Assembly: GCF_000620625.1 (NCBI RefSeq)
Contig: NZ_JIAW01000021.1
Coordinates: forward strand, 83,434 to 147,433
Length of the DNA: 64,000 nt
Direction of reading: 5' to 3'
Origin: Mycobacterium sp. URHB0044
Lineage (GTDB): Bacteria > Actinomycetota > Actinomycetes > Mycobacteriales > Mycobacteriaceae
Positions 45,275-54,285 of this stretch are shown in pieces (the stretch's first letter is position 1; each line of letters begins with the position of its first letter). Under the pieces are notes generated by a model that saw only the letters and a program-made list of their open reading frames with translations, was not told the DNA's origin and did no database searches. The translations under genes were made by a program, and so were the position numbers.

Positions 45275-45883
45275 ATGTTCACGGGCATCGTCGAAGAATT
45301 GGGTGAGGTCGTCGGCAAGGAGGACCTGACCGACGCCGCGCGGTTCGCCATCCGCGGTCCGATCGTCACCGCCGACGCCGGCCACGGCGACTCGATATCC
45401 GTGAACGGCGTGTGCCTGACCGTGGTCGAGGTGTTGCCCGACGGGGCGTTCACCGCCGACGTAATGGCCGAGACGCTGAACCGGTCGAGCCTGCGGGCCG
45501 TCGCGGTCGGCAGCCGGGTCAACCTCGAGCGTGCGGCCGCCATCAACAGCAGGCTCGGCGGCCACATCGTGCAGGGGCACGTCGACGGCACGGGCCACGT
45601 CCTCGCCCGCACGGCGTCCGAGCACTGGGAGGTGGTGCGCATCGCCCTGCCTGCCGCGCTGTCCCGATACCTGGTGGAGAAGGGGTCGATCACCGTCGAC
45701 GGAGTGTCGTTGACGGTGTCGGGCCTGGGTGACGACTGGTTCGAGGTGTCGCTGATTCCGACCACGTTGTCGTTGACCACGCTGGGCCGGGCCGGGGTCG
45801 GGACGCCGGTCAACCTGGAGGTGGACGTCATCGCGAAGTACGTCGAGCGGCTGCTCGGCGTCAATGGCACACCCGCCGAATGA
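45275..45883 (+). CDS. ribC: Riboflavin synthase alpha chain
   Basis: A 202-aa enzyme with two homologous lumazine-binding barrels. The signature MFTGIVEELGEV opens the first barrel, and VSLTVSGLGDDWFEVSLIPTTLSLTTLG lies in the second. It dismutates 6,7-dimethyl-8-ribityllumazine to riboflavin. No FMN riboswitch was recognised in the 96-bp upstream gap. ribBA follows after 129 bp. Confidence 0.96.
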   Translation: MFTGIVEELGEVVGKEDLTDAARFAIRGPIVTADAGHGDSISVNGVCLTVVEVLPDGAFTADVMAETLNRSSLRAVAVGSRVNLERAAAINSRLGGHIVQGHVDGTGHVLARTASEHWEVVRIALPAALSRYLVEKGSITVDGVSLTVSGLGDDWFEVSLIPTTLSLTTLGRAGVGTPVNLEVDVIAKYVERLLGVNGTPAE

Positions 45884-46012
45884 GTTGGCGCCTCTGACCA
45901 TCCGCCCAGGTCAGGCGGGGCGCAATGAGCAGGCAATAAGTGTTCGGCTCGCGTGGTTCATACTGAAGGGCATTGAACGAGGGTCCCATCGGGACCGGCA
46001 AGGGTGGCACAG

Positions 46013-47341
46013 ATGACGAGGCTTGATTCCGTCGAGCGGGCGCTGGCCGACATCGCCGCGGGCAAGGCCGTCGTCGTCATCGACGACGAGGATCGCGAGA
46101 ACGAGGGCGATCTGATCTTCGCCGCCGAGAAGGCGACTCCGGAGCTGGTCGCGTTCATGGTCCGCTATACGTCCGGCTATCTCTGCGTGCCACTCGACGG
46201 TGACATCTGCGACCGGCTCGGCCTGCTGCCGATGTATGCGGTGAACCAGGACAAGCACGGCACCGCGTACACCGTGACCGTCGACGCGAGAAACGGTGTG
46301 GGAACGGGTATTTCGGCTTCCGACCGGGCAACCACCATGCGGTTGCTCGCCGATCCGACGGCCACCGCCGACGAGTTCACCAAGCCCGGTCACGTGGTGC
46401 CGTTGCGCGCCAAGGACGGTGGGGTGCTGCGCAGGCCCGGACACACCGAGGCCGCCGTCGACCTGGCGCGTCTGGCCGGCCTGCAGCCGGCCGGTGCGAT
46501 CTGCGAGATCGTCAGCCAGAAGGACGAAGGTGCGATGGCGCAGACCGACGAGCTGCGCGTCTTCGCCGACGACCACGACCTGGCGCTGATCTCCATCGCC
46601 GACCTGATCGAGTGGCGGCGCAAGCACGAGCGGCACATCGAGCGCATCGCCGAGGCGCGCATCCCCACCCGGTACGGCGAGTTCCGCGCCGTCGGCTACA
46701 CCAGCATCTACGAGGACGTCGAGCACGTCGCGCTGGTCCGGGGCGACATCTCCGGACCCGAGGGCGACGGTCACGACGTGCTGGTGCGAGTCCACTCGGA
46801 GTGCCTGACTGGCGACGTATTCGGCTCCCGCCGGTGTGATTGCGGCCCTCAGTTGGACGCCGCGATGGCGATGGTCGCGCGTGAGGGCCGTGGCGTGGTG
46901 CTCTACATGCGCGGGCACGAGGGGCGCGGCATCGGCCTGATGCACAAGCTGCAGGCCTACCAATTGCAGGACGCAGGCGACGACACCGTCGACGCCAACC
47001 TCAAGCTGGGCCTGCCCGCCGATGCCCGCGACTACGGCATCGGTGCGCAGATCCTCGTCGACCTGGGCATCCGGTCGATGCGCCTGTTGACCAACAACCC
47101 GGCCAAGCGGGTCGGTCTGGACGGCTACGGCCTGCACATCATCGAGCGGGTGCCGTTGCCGGTGCGCGCCAACGCCGAGAACATCCGCTACCTGATGACC
47201 AAACGCGATCGGATGGGCCACGACCTGACCGGTCTCGACGACTACGAAGAGTCGGTCAAGATGGACGGTTACGACGAAGCGGTCTATTTGCTTGGTGATC
47301 GCCTGCCTCCGACGGCCTCCGAGCCGGGAGCCCCGCAGTGA
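46013..47341 (+). CDS. ribBA: Bifunctional DHBP synthase / GTP cyclohydrolase II
   Basis: A 442-aa fusion. The N-terminal RibB domain has DDEDRENEGDLIFAAE, RPGHTEAAVDLARLAG and the acidic metal site. The C-terminal RibA domain begins near 210 with the zinc site SECLTGDVFGSRRCDCGPQL. It makes the two precursors of lumazine from ribulose-5-P and GTP. The ATG at 46013 (MTRLDSVERAL) matches the M. tuberculosis RibA2 start; a GTG at 46004 would add three residues. It overlaps ribH. Confidence 0.96.
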   Translation: MTRLDSVERALADIAAGKAVVVIDDEDRENEGDLIFAAEKATPELVAFMVRYTSGYLCVPLDGDICDRLGLLPMYAVNQDKHGTAYTVTVDARNGVGTGISASDRATTMRLLADPTATADEFTKPGHVVPLRAKDGGVLRRPGHTEAAVDLARLAGLQPAGAICEIVSQKDEGAMAQTDELRVFADDHDLALISIADLIEWRRKHERHIERIAEARIPTRYGEFRAVGYTSIYEDVEHVALVRGDISGPEGDGHDVLVRVHSECLTGDVFGSRRCDCGPQLDAAMAMVAREGRGVVLYMRGHEGRGIGLMHKLQAYQLQDAGDDTVDANLKLGLPADARDYGIGAQILVDLGIRSMRLLTNNPAKRVGLDGYGLHIIERVPLPVRANAENIRYLMTKRDRMGHDLTGLDDYEESVKMDGYDEAVYLLGDRLPPTASEPGAPQ

Positions 47342-47820
47342 GCGGTGGCGCGGGAGTACCGGACCTGCCCCACGTCGAGGCGTCCGACGTGAGACTGGCC
47401 ATCGTCGCCAGCACCTGGCACGAGGAGATCTGCAATGCGCTGCTCGACGGTGCGCTGCGGGTCGCCAAGGACAGCGGGATCGCCGCGCCCACCATCGTGC
47501 GGGTGCTCGGCGCCATCGAGATTCCGGTCGTCGCACAGGCTTTGGCGGAGCGCCACGACGCCGTGGTGGCGCTTGGCGTGGTGATCCGTGGGCAGACACC
47601 ACATTTCGACTACGTGTGCGACGCGGTCACGCAGGGGCTGACGCGGGTATCACTCGACTCCTCGACGCCCGTTGCCAACGGCGTCCTGACCACCAACGAC
47701 GAGAAGCAGGCTCTGGACCGCGCGGGATTGCCCGGGTCGGCAGAGGACAAGGGTGCCCAGGCCGCTGCGGCCGCCCTGTCCACTGCGCTGACGCTGCGCG
47801 ACCTGCGCGCAGGCTCATGA
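47338..47820 (+). CDS. ribH: 6,7-dimethyl-8-ribityllumazine synthase
   Basis: A 160-aa enzyme with the family blocks VASTWHEEICNALLDGA, RVLGAIEIPVVAQAL, ALGVVIRGQTPHFDYVC (catalytic His) and NGVLTTNDEKQALDRAG. It condenses the two riboflavin precursors. The GTG start overlaps the ribBA stop. The end overlaps the next membrane protein gene by ATGA. Confidence 0.96.
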   Translation: MSGGAGVPDLPHVEASDVRLAIVASTWHEEICNALLDGALRVAKDSGIAAPTIVRVLGAIEIPVVAQALAERHDAVVALGVVIRGQTPHFDYVCDAVTQGLTRVSLDSSTPVANGVLTTNDEKQALDRAGLPGSAEDKGAQAAAAALSTALTLRDLRAGS

Positions 47821-48278
47821 CCTGGGACCTCGAGGTCCGCCCACACCTGACGCCGTACTTCGCCTACGCGGCGGCGTTCTTGATCGCCGCCGCGCACATC
47901 GCGGTGGGTTTTGCGCTGAAGATCGGCTCGTCGGGGGTGATCTTCCAGACCGCCGATCAGGTCGCGATCGGAATTCTCGGGGTGATCATCGGCGGCCTGG
48001 TGCTGTTGTTCGCCAGGCCCCGGTTGCGCATCGGACCCGCGGGCGTATCGGTGCGGAACCTGTTCGGCGACAAGCTGATTCCGTGGTCGGACGTCGTCGA
48101 CATCTCGTTTCCGCCCGGGGCCCGGTGGGCGCGCGTCGACCTGCCCGACTACGAGTACGTGCCGGCGATGGCCATCCAGGCCGTCGACAAGGATCGCGCC
48201 GTGGCCGCGATGGACGGCGTGCGCGAGCTGGTGGTCCGCTATCGCCCGGACGTCAGCCCACGGTCAACGTCATCGTGA
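47817..48278 (+). CDS. PH-domain membrane protein after ribH (Rv1417-like)
   Basis: A 153-aa protein with two transmembrane helices (about residues 12-32 and 43-62). A small PH-like domain follows (LRIGPAGVSVRNLFGDKLIPWSDVVDISFPPGARWARVDLPD). Such proteins are common in actinobacteria and have no defined function. It is coupled to ribH, as in M. tuberculosis. Its last 26 bp overlap the end of the convergent acetyltransferase gene. Confidence 0.88.
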   Translation: MTWDLEVRPHLTPYFAYAAAFLIAAAHIAVGFALKIGSSGVIFQTADQVAIGILGVIIGGLVLLFARPRLRIGPAGVSVRNLFGDKLIPWSDVVDISFPPGARWARVDLPDYEYVPAMAIQAVDKDRAVAAMDGVRELVVRYRPDVSPRSTSS

Positions 48279-48729
48279 CTTCGTCGACCTGACCGGCGGC
48301 CGTCCCGTTCGCCTCGGTCACGCCGAAGCCCAGACGCTCGTACACGGCGCGCGCCGCGTCGTTGGCGATACCCACCCGCAGCGTCACCCTGCGGACGTGT
48401 TGACCGCGGGCCCAGTCAACGGCGGCAGTCAGCAGGGCGCCTGCCAGGTCGTGGCCGCGGGCGGCCGGCTCCACCCACAGCGAGTACAGGTAGACCGATT
48501 CCGTGCTTTCGCGTTGCGCGCCGATCAGCCCGACCAGGCGCTCGTCGATCGACGCGGCGAACTGGGCGTGGGCGCGCAACCGGCGGCGCCACTGCGCCGC
48601 CGTGAACGACGTCTCCTGTCGGTACTGGGGATCGTCGGAGCCGAGCGTGTCGGCGAGCGCACGCAGCCGCAGCTCGGCGAACACTCGCCAATCCGCCTCG
48701 GCCAGTTGGTCGACCCGTGGGGCACTCAT
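48253..48729 (-). CDS. GNAT-family N-acetyltransferase
   Basis: A 158-aa acetyltransferase. It has SVYLYSLWVEPAARGHDLAGALLTAAVDWARGQHV (acetyl-CoA loop RGHDLAG in the place of Q/RxxGxG/A), then VTLRVGIANDAARAVYERLGF. The acyl acceptor is unknown. The ATG at 48729 is used; the long frame upstream overlaps the divergent gene. It overlaps the convergent PH-domain gene by 26 bp. The 48-bp gap to the 48778 gene is a shared control region. Confidence 0.87.
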   Translation of the reverse strand: MSAPRVDQLAEADWRVFAELRLRALADTLGSDDPQYRQETSFTAAQWRRRLRAHAQFAASIDERLVGLIGAQRESTESVYLYSLWVEPAARGHDLAGALLTAAVDWARGQHVRRVTLRVGIANDAARAVYERLGFGVTEANGTAAGQVDEVTMTLTVG

Positions 48730-48777
48730 GCGGCGTCGCACGGCTCCGTTCATCGAGTACGGTAGAATTCGCTGACA

Positions 48778-49599
48778 GTGACCGATTTTCGCATGTCGAC
48801 GACGCTGGCCTTGGCGCCCACGTCGGCAGACCGGATACACGAAATCGATACTCCGCTCATCTCGGCTACGCAAGTCGTTGCGCGGCTGGGCGCCAACCCG
48901 ACCATCACCATCCCCATGGTGTGCGGGATGGTGTCCGGGGTCGAGCCCGACGTCGACGCCATCTGGCGGTACCTGAAGGAACCGGCGGACTTCTTCGATC
49001 TCCCGATCCCCGAGCGCGCCGCTCTGCGTGCCGCACTCGGCCGATTCGGTGGCGAGATCCGCGGGGGTGGTCGCGCCCTCATCGCGGCGACCGTGACCCT
49101 CCTGGACATCGACGGTCGGCCGGACTTCGTCGTCACCGGGACGGTGGTGCGCCCCGTGCGCCCGACCCCGGTGCGCATCGCCAGCTGTGAGGTCGGGCTG
49201 CCGGTGGTTCGGCGCAGCGATCCGCATTGGCTGCGGATGGCGGCGCGTACGACCAGTAGGGGACCAGTCGATCAGGTGCAGCGGTGGTTGGACGACGGCG
49301 GCTTCGCCGACGCCGTCCCGGCGAAGCCACGTGTGGGCGCGCCGCTGCTCGGGGCCCTGGTCTTCGAATGCGCCGACGGTCTGGTCGGCATCGACGCCGG
49401 GGAACCGACGTCCATCCTCGGCCAACTCGAGCGGTGCGGTGCCGTGAGCGGTGTCCGCAGCGTCGACGAGCGGCCGCAGCGGGCCGACCGAGCATGGTGG
49501 ATTTCGCCGAACTACGAAACCCATCCGGTGGTGAGCATCGACGACGGGCGCTTCGACGTCGATGCCGGCGCCGCAGCACCCTTCGTGGGGTTGCGATGA
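48778..49599 (+). CDS. Unknown protein, first gene of the MurL/MurD2-like operon
   Basis: A 273-aa protein with no signal peptide or transmembrane helix. I do not recognise the family. Features are RIHEIDTPLISATQVVARLGANPTITIPMVCG near the N terminus, an acidic middle, and WISPNYETHPVVSIDDGRF near the C terminus. It starts at GTG and overlaps the MurL-like gene by ATGA, so it is translationally coupled to it. Context suggests a role with the two cell-wall enzymes or their substrate. Short-range resemblance to PLP fold IV proteins was considered but no catalytic Lys motif could be placed. Confidence 0.75.
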   Translation: MTDFRMSTTLALAPTSADRIHEIDTPLISATQVVARLGANPTITIPMVCGMVSGVEPDVDAIWRYLKEPADFFDLPIPERAALRAALGRFGGEIRGGGRALIAATVTLLDIDGRPDFVVTGTVVRPVRPTPVRIASCEVGLPVVRRSDPHWLRMAARTTSRGPVDQVQRWLDDGGFADAVPAKPRVGAPLLGALVFECADGLVGIDAGEPTSILGQLERCGAVSGVRSVDERPQRADRAWWISPNYETHPVVSIDDGRFDVDAGAAAPFVGLR

Positions 49600-50945
49600 C
49601 ACGTGCATTCGACCCGAAGGCCTTCCGGGCGCTGACGATCGACGGTTTCGAGATCACCGACGGCGTGTTCACCGGCCATTACGCGCTGCGCGGCTTCGAC
49701 GCGAAAGATGACCTCGCCTTCTCCGAGCGGGTGAATTTCGGGACCGCACTGCAGCAGCCGCCGGACGACCGGCTGCTGAGATTGCTCGTGTTGACCTGCG
49801 TGCCGAGCTACTACAAGGCGGCGGCGCCCGCGCGGATCGAAATCGCGTTTCCCACCTTCGACTTCGAGCGTGACTACCTGCGCGAGCTCATCGCCGGCGG
49901 CCTAGGCGAATTCGCCTACCGCAATGACCTGCCCGAGGCGTTGACACCGGAAGTGATTGGACCGGAGGCCACCGCGGCGCACGACGGCGTCGACGACTGG
50001 GACGCCGCGCGTACGCCGCTGGTACCCGTCGGCGGAGGCAAGGACTCGGTGGTGACCATCGAAGCCCTCAAACGGCACGGGCTTCAGCCGATGTTGTTCA
50101 GCGTCAACAAGTTCGACCCCATCGATCGATGCATCGAGGTCAGCGGGCTGGACAGCACGCGGGTGACGAGGTCCATCGACCGGCGGCTCATCGAGCTCAA
50201 CGGCGAAGGCGCCTACAACGGCCACGTGCCCGTCACGGCGATCAACAGCGTCATCGGCCTGATCGTCGCCGACGGCAACGGGTTCGGACCCGTCGTGTTG
50301 TCCAACGAGCGATCCTCCAACGTCGGCAACATCAGCTGGATGGGCCGGGACATCAACCATCAGTGGTCGAAGAGCGTGACGTACGAGACGCTGCTGCGGA
50401 ACACGTTGTCGCGCTACGGACTGAACCCGGACCGCTACTTCTCGCTGCTGCGCGGCCTGTCCGAATCGCAGATTGCCGACCGGTTCCGCTCCTGCCCGGA
50501 GTACTTCCGCGTCTTCATCAGCTGCAACCGGCCGTTCGCGATCGACGAAGGCCGCCGCGGTGCGTCGTGGTGCGGCCACTGCCCGAAGTGCCTGTTCGTC
50601 TTCGTGCTGATGGGCCCACGCCTCGGACGCGCCGAGGTCGAGGCGATCTTCGGCCGGAACCTCTTCGCGGACAACGACAACGGACCTGGATTCTCCGACA
50701 TCGTCGGCTTGGGCGTGCACAAGCCGTTCGAGTGCGTCGGCGAATACTACGAAGCCGCCGAGGCCATGGTGTCGATCCTCGACGACGACGAATGGCGCGG
50801 CCTGCCTCTGGTCGAACAGTTCCGGTCCCACCGCGGCGAGCTGGAGTCGGTCGCCACCACGGCCGACCCGGGAAGCACCGTGCACTACGTGCCCGATCGG
50901 TACGCGGCCACCCTGGATGACCGCGATGGCGCAATCACAGCCTGA
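49596..50945 (+). CDS. murL: MurL-like UDP-MurNAc-L-Ala-L-Glu epimerase (PP-loop protein)
   Basis: A 449-aa protein with an ATP-pyrophosphatase-type loop PVGGGKDSVV (GGGKDS at residues 146-151), NERSSNVGN near 237-245 and a Cys cluster CGHCPKC (326-332). These features and a following MurD-like ligase match MurL. MurL is an ATP-dependent epimerase that converts the L-glutamate of UDP-MurNAc-L-Ala-L-Glu to D-glutamate, releasing AMP and PPi. Its partner MurD2 adds L-Glu; the route bypasses glutamate racemase. I infer this function from family and context; it is not demonstrated in mycobacteria to my knowledge. It overlaps both neighbours. Confidence 0.75.
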   Translation: MTRAFDPKAFRALTIDGFEITDGVFTGHYALRGFDAKDDLAFSERVNFGTALQQPPDDRLLRLLVLTCVPSYYKAAAPARIEIAFPTFDFERDYLRELIAGGLGEFAYRNDLPEALTPEVIGPEATAAHDGVDDWDAARTPLVPVGGGKDSVVTIEALKRHGLQPMLFSVNKFDPIDRCIEVSGLDSTRVTRSIDRRLIELNGEGAYNGHVPVTAINSVIGLIVADGNGFGPVVLSNERSSNVGNISWMGRDINHQWSKSVTYETLLRNTLSRYGLNPDRYFSLLRGLSESQIADRFRSCPEYFRVFISCNRPFAIDEGRRGASWCGHCPKCLFVFVLMGPRLGRAEVEAIFGRNLFADNDNGPGFSDIVGLGVHKPFECVGEYYEAAEAMVSILDDDEWRGLPLVEQFRSHRGELESVATTADPGSTVHYVPDRYAATLDDRDGAITA

Positions 50946-52230
50946 GCTCGCCGGTCAGGTCGTCGGGATCTGGGGTTTCGGCCGCGAGGGCGTCTCGATG
51001 GCCAGGACCGCGGCGGCTGCCGGCGCGGCGCGCATCGAGGCCGTCGACGACATCGGCAGGGGCCAGCTCGAGGTGCCCGCTGACATCGCGGGCGTCACCG
51101 TCTTCCGCGGCTCGGAACATCTGAATCGCCTGCGGCAGTGCGACATCGTGTTCGTTAGCCCAGGCGTGCCGTGGCGACAGCCCGTCTTCGCCGAACTGAG
51201 GGCATCCGGCACGCGCATCTCGAGTGCGGCCGACTGGTTCGTCTCGCGGCACAGCGCGCAGACCGTCGGCGTCACCGGCACCAAGGGCAAGAGCACCACC
51301 GCCTCGTTCCTCGGACACCTGCTGGGCACGCTCGGGGTGAACGCGGTGGTCGCAGGCAATATCGGTACCCCGCTGTCGGACCTGTCGCCCGATCGCGACG
51401 CCGTGGTGGTGGCCGAGCTGTCCAGTCAGCAGGCGGCGCTGCTGACCACGTCGCCCGCGGTGGCGGTCGTCACGAATCTCTTTCAGGACCACCTGGATTG
51501 GCACGGCGGCACCGAGCCGTACTACCTGGCGAAGGCGAACGTCTTCCGCAACGGTGCGCGCTCGCTGGTGTCCACTCCCGAGGCGATCGCCGCACTGGAG
51601 CGCATCGGCATCCACTCGTTCCCGCCGTCGCTGCGACTCGTCGATCCGACGGCGGTGCGCCAGCCGGAGGGCACGTCGGTGATGACCTACGCGCACAACG
51701 TGGTCAACGGTGCGCTCGCAATCCTGGCCGCCGAGGAGATGCTCGGCAGGCCGGTGACGCCGGAGCAGGCGGACGCCGCGATCGCCACCTTCGAGGGCCT
51801 GCCGCACCGGCTTCAGACCGTGCGGATCACCGGGCGAACCAGGTGGATCGACGACACGTTGGCCACCACGGGGGAGAGCGTGGTCGCCGCGCTGAAGGCG
51901 ATGCGACCGGACCACCACATCGCACTGATCGTCGGAGGCATGGACCGGCAGCTGAACTACGACCAGATCGACGCGTACCTATGCAGCGGCGCGCGGCGGG
52001 TGTCGCTCATCCAGGCACCGAGCAACGGCACGGTGATCGGCCGCGGCTTCGCCCGCGAGCATCCCTCGGATACCCATGTCGTGGGCGGGCTGGAGGAGGC
52101 GGTCCGGGTGGCCGCCGGGTTGCCCGACGTCGACGTCGTGCTGCTCTCACCGGGCGCGGCGAGCTACGACCTGTTCGTGAACTACGAGGCGAAGGCCGCC
52201 GCGTTCTGCGGCTTCATCGACCGCCTGTGA
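50917..52230 (+). CDS. murD2: MurD2-like UDP-MurNAc-L-Ala glutamate ligase
   Basis: A 437-aa Mur ligase. The N-terminal UMP-binding Rossmann motif is GIWGFGREGVSMART (17-31), the ATP loop GVTGTKGKSTTASFLGHLL (118-136), ELSSQQ near 168, the metal-binding QDHLDWHGG near 190, and a C-terminal ligase domain with SPGAASYDLF near 410. With its MurL-like partner it probably adds L-glutamate to UDP-MurNAc-L-Ala. The canonical murD should be in the dcw cluster elsewhere. The start is ATG 50917 or 50926, both inside the murL end. Confidence 0.82.
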   Translation: MTAMAQSQPELAGQVVGIWGFGREGVSMARTAAAAGAARIEAVDDIGRGQLEVPADIAGVTVFRGSEHLNRLRQCDIVFVSPGVPWRQPVFAELRASGTRISSAADWFVSRHSAQTVGVTGTKGKSTTASFLGHLLGTLGVNAVVAGNIGTPLSDLSPDRDAVVVAELSSQQAALLTTSPAVAVVTNLFQDHLDWHGGTEPYYLAKANVFRNGARSLVSTPEAIAALERIGIHSFPPSLRLVDPTAVRQPEGTSVMTYAHNVVNGALAILAAEEMLGRPVTPEQADAAIATFEGLPHRLQTVRITGRTRWIDDTLATTGESVVAALKAMRPDHHIALIVGGMDRQLNYDQIDAYLCSGARRVSLIQAPSNGTVIGRGFAREHPSDTHVVGGLEEAVRVAAGLPDVDVVLLSPGAASYDLFVNYEAKAAAFCGFIDRL

Positions 52231-54196
52231 CGGGGTCACCCATCACCAGACCCTCGCGGCGCGGGTCGGCGCCGCCCACCAGGCCGGACTGGTTGCGGAC
52301 GATCGCGGACAATCCGCTGGATTGATCGGCGAGGTCGACCTGATGTCCGAGTGCGCGCAGTCCCTGCACCAGCGGGTCGTGGTCGCCATTCGCGGACGTG
52401 TCGATCACGGGATGCTCGCCGCCGACGTTTGTCTTCGGGGTGTTGGCCGCGCCGAAGTCGACGGCGGACACCGCCTGCTGCGGGTCCAGTCCCCAATCCA
52501 GCATGCTCACAAGGCTTTTCACGACGAACTGGATGATGACCGAGCCGCCCGGCGAACCGAGCACCGCGTACAGCGGCCCCCTGGAGTTGGGCTGGCCCGA
52601 ACCGGGCTGGTCGAACACCAACGTGGGCGCCATCGTGCTGCGTGGCCGCTTTCCCGGTTGGATCCGGTTCGGAACCGGTAGTGCGTCGGGACCCACCGGC
52701 TCGGCCGAGAAGTCCGTGAGCTGGTTGTTCAGAATGAAACCGTCCACCATGTGGAAGGAGCCGAAGGCCGATTCCACCGTCGTGGTCATCGCGGCCGCGT
52801 TGCCCTGCGTGTCGACGATGCTGATGTGGCTGGTGCCGTGCTCCGGGACGGGCGGTACCGGCGACGACGGCGCACCGAACTCTCCGGGCTTGGCTGTGCC
52901 CATGGTGTGCTGTTCGGAGATCAGCGCCGCCCGGCCTGCGAGGTAATCGCTGTTGAGCAGGGTGTTGGGTGAGCCGCCCGGCAGCGGCACGAATTCGGTG
53001 TCGGCGACGTACTTGTCGCGGTCGGCGTACGCCAGACGCTCGGCCTCGGCGATGAGATGAACGCCCATGACGGCCGGTCGGCCGCCGTTGAGGTCGACGT
53101 CGGTGGGCTCGTGTTGGCCCATCGGGAAGTGCTCCAGAATGCCGAGGACGGCGGCCACCGCGATGCCGCCCGACGACGGCGGCGGCATGCCGCAGACCTC
53201 GCGGCCGCGGTAGCCGGTGCACAGCGGTTCGCGCTGCTTCGCGGTGTAGGTGGACAGGTCCTCGAGCGTCATCAGGCTCGGAGTGCGGCCACCCGACGTG
53301 TCAGCGGCGGATTCGACGATGTCGCTGGCGATGTTCCCGGAGTAGAAGGCCGTAGGACCGTCGGAAGCTATGGCCCCCAACGTCTTCGAATAGGCCGGGT
53401 TGGTCAGGCGGGTTCCGGAGGTCTTGGCGCTTCCGTCCGAATTCAGGAAATAGGCGGCGGCCTGCGGGTCGACGTGCAGTTGCGGCGCGGCGTCTGCAAT
53501 GGCGGCGGCAAGCCGCGGGCTGATGTCGAAGCCGCCGTCGGCCAGTTCGACTGCGGGACCGAACAGCTCGCGCCACGCTGTCTTGCCGTGCTGGGTGTGC
53601 ACGTCGTGCAGCATTCGCACGATGCCGGGCACGCCGATGGACCGTCCGGACGCCCGCGCGTCGGGTTTCGGTTCGGTGCGGTCGGTGTCCGAGATCCAGC
53701 GCAGATAGTTCTCCGTCGCCGCGGCCGGCGCTACCTCGCGGCCGTCGTAGGCCTGCACCGTGCCGGACGCGGCGTCGTAGTACAGCAGAAAGCCCCCGCC
53801 GCCGATGCCAGACGATTGCGGTTCGACCAGACCCAGCACTGCTTGCGCGGTGACGAGCGCATCGGCGGCGGTGCCGCCGTCGCGAAGCACTTCGCACGCC
53901 GCCCGGGTGGCCAGCGAATTGGCGGTCACCACCGAGAAGCGAGCGGTCTGCACGGCGGTCATGTCCTTGCGGTAGCCGGTGGCGACTTCGGGATTGGTGC
54001 CGAGATTCCGCGAGGTGGCCACCGACCCGGTGGTAGGAGCCGCCGACGTCTTCGGCGCCGGTGTGCCGTTCGCCACGATCTCGCACGGTCCCGCGGCGGC
54101 CGGCGGTGCGGATTCCTCGGATCCGCATCCCGCGACGACCAACACGACACTGGCCAGCAGGGCCATCCACGGGGCGGAAGCCGGGATCCGCATCAT
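52214..54196 (-). CDS. ggt: Gamma-glutamyltransferase, lipoprotein
   Basis: A 660-aa GGT with a lipoprotein signal (MMRIPASAPWMALLASVVLV, lipobox VAGC, Cys24), so it is exported and anchored. The precursor is autocatalytically cut before the nucleophile Thr in EHGTSHISIVD (near residue 465). Other sites are NNQLTDFS and GSPGGSVIIQFV. It hydrolyses or transfers the glutamyl group of glutathione-like compounds or poly-gamma-glutamate. Start choice is uncertain (54193-54223). Its end overlaps the murD2 end by 17 bp, convergently. Confidence 0.9.
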   Translation of the reverse strand: MMRIPASAPWMALLASVVLVVAGCGSEESAPPAAAGPCEIVANGTPAPKTSAAPTTGSVATSRNLGTNPEVATGYRKDMTAVQTARFSVVTANSLATRAACEVLRDGGTAADALVTAQAVLGLVEPQSSGIGGGGFLLYYDAASGTVQAYDGREVAPAAATENYLRWISDTDRTEPKPDARASGRSIGVPGIVRMLHDVHTQHGKTAWRELFGPAVELADGGFDISPRLAAAIADAAPQLHVDPQAAAYFLNSDGSAKTSGTRLTNPAYSKTLGAIASDGPTAFYSGNIASDIVESAADTSGGRTPSLMTLEDLSTYTAKQREPLCTGYRGREVCGMPPPSSGGIAVAAVLGILEHFPMGQHEPTDVDLNGGRPAVMGVHLIAEAERLAYADRDKYVADTEFVPLPGGSPNTLLNSDYLAGRAALISEQHTMGTAKPGEFGAPSSPVPPVPEHGTSHISIVDTQGNAAAMTTTVESAFGSFHMVDGFILNNQLTDFSAEPVGPDALPVPNRIQPGKRPRSTMAPTLVFDQPGSGQPNSRGPLYAVLGSPGGSVIIQFVVKSLVSMLDWGLDPQQAVSAVDFGAANTPKTNVGGEHPVIDTSANGDHDPLVQGLRALGHQVDLADQSSGLSAIVRNQSGLVGGADPRREGLVMGDPVTGGR

Positions 54197-54285
54197 CCGA
54201 CGGTAGATCATCGATGGACCCACGCGGGCCGACTTGGCCTAGCGCTCCTCAAATCGGGTCACCCGGCGGTACTAACCTGGAACCC

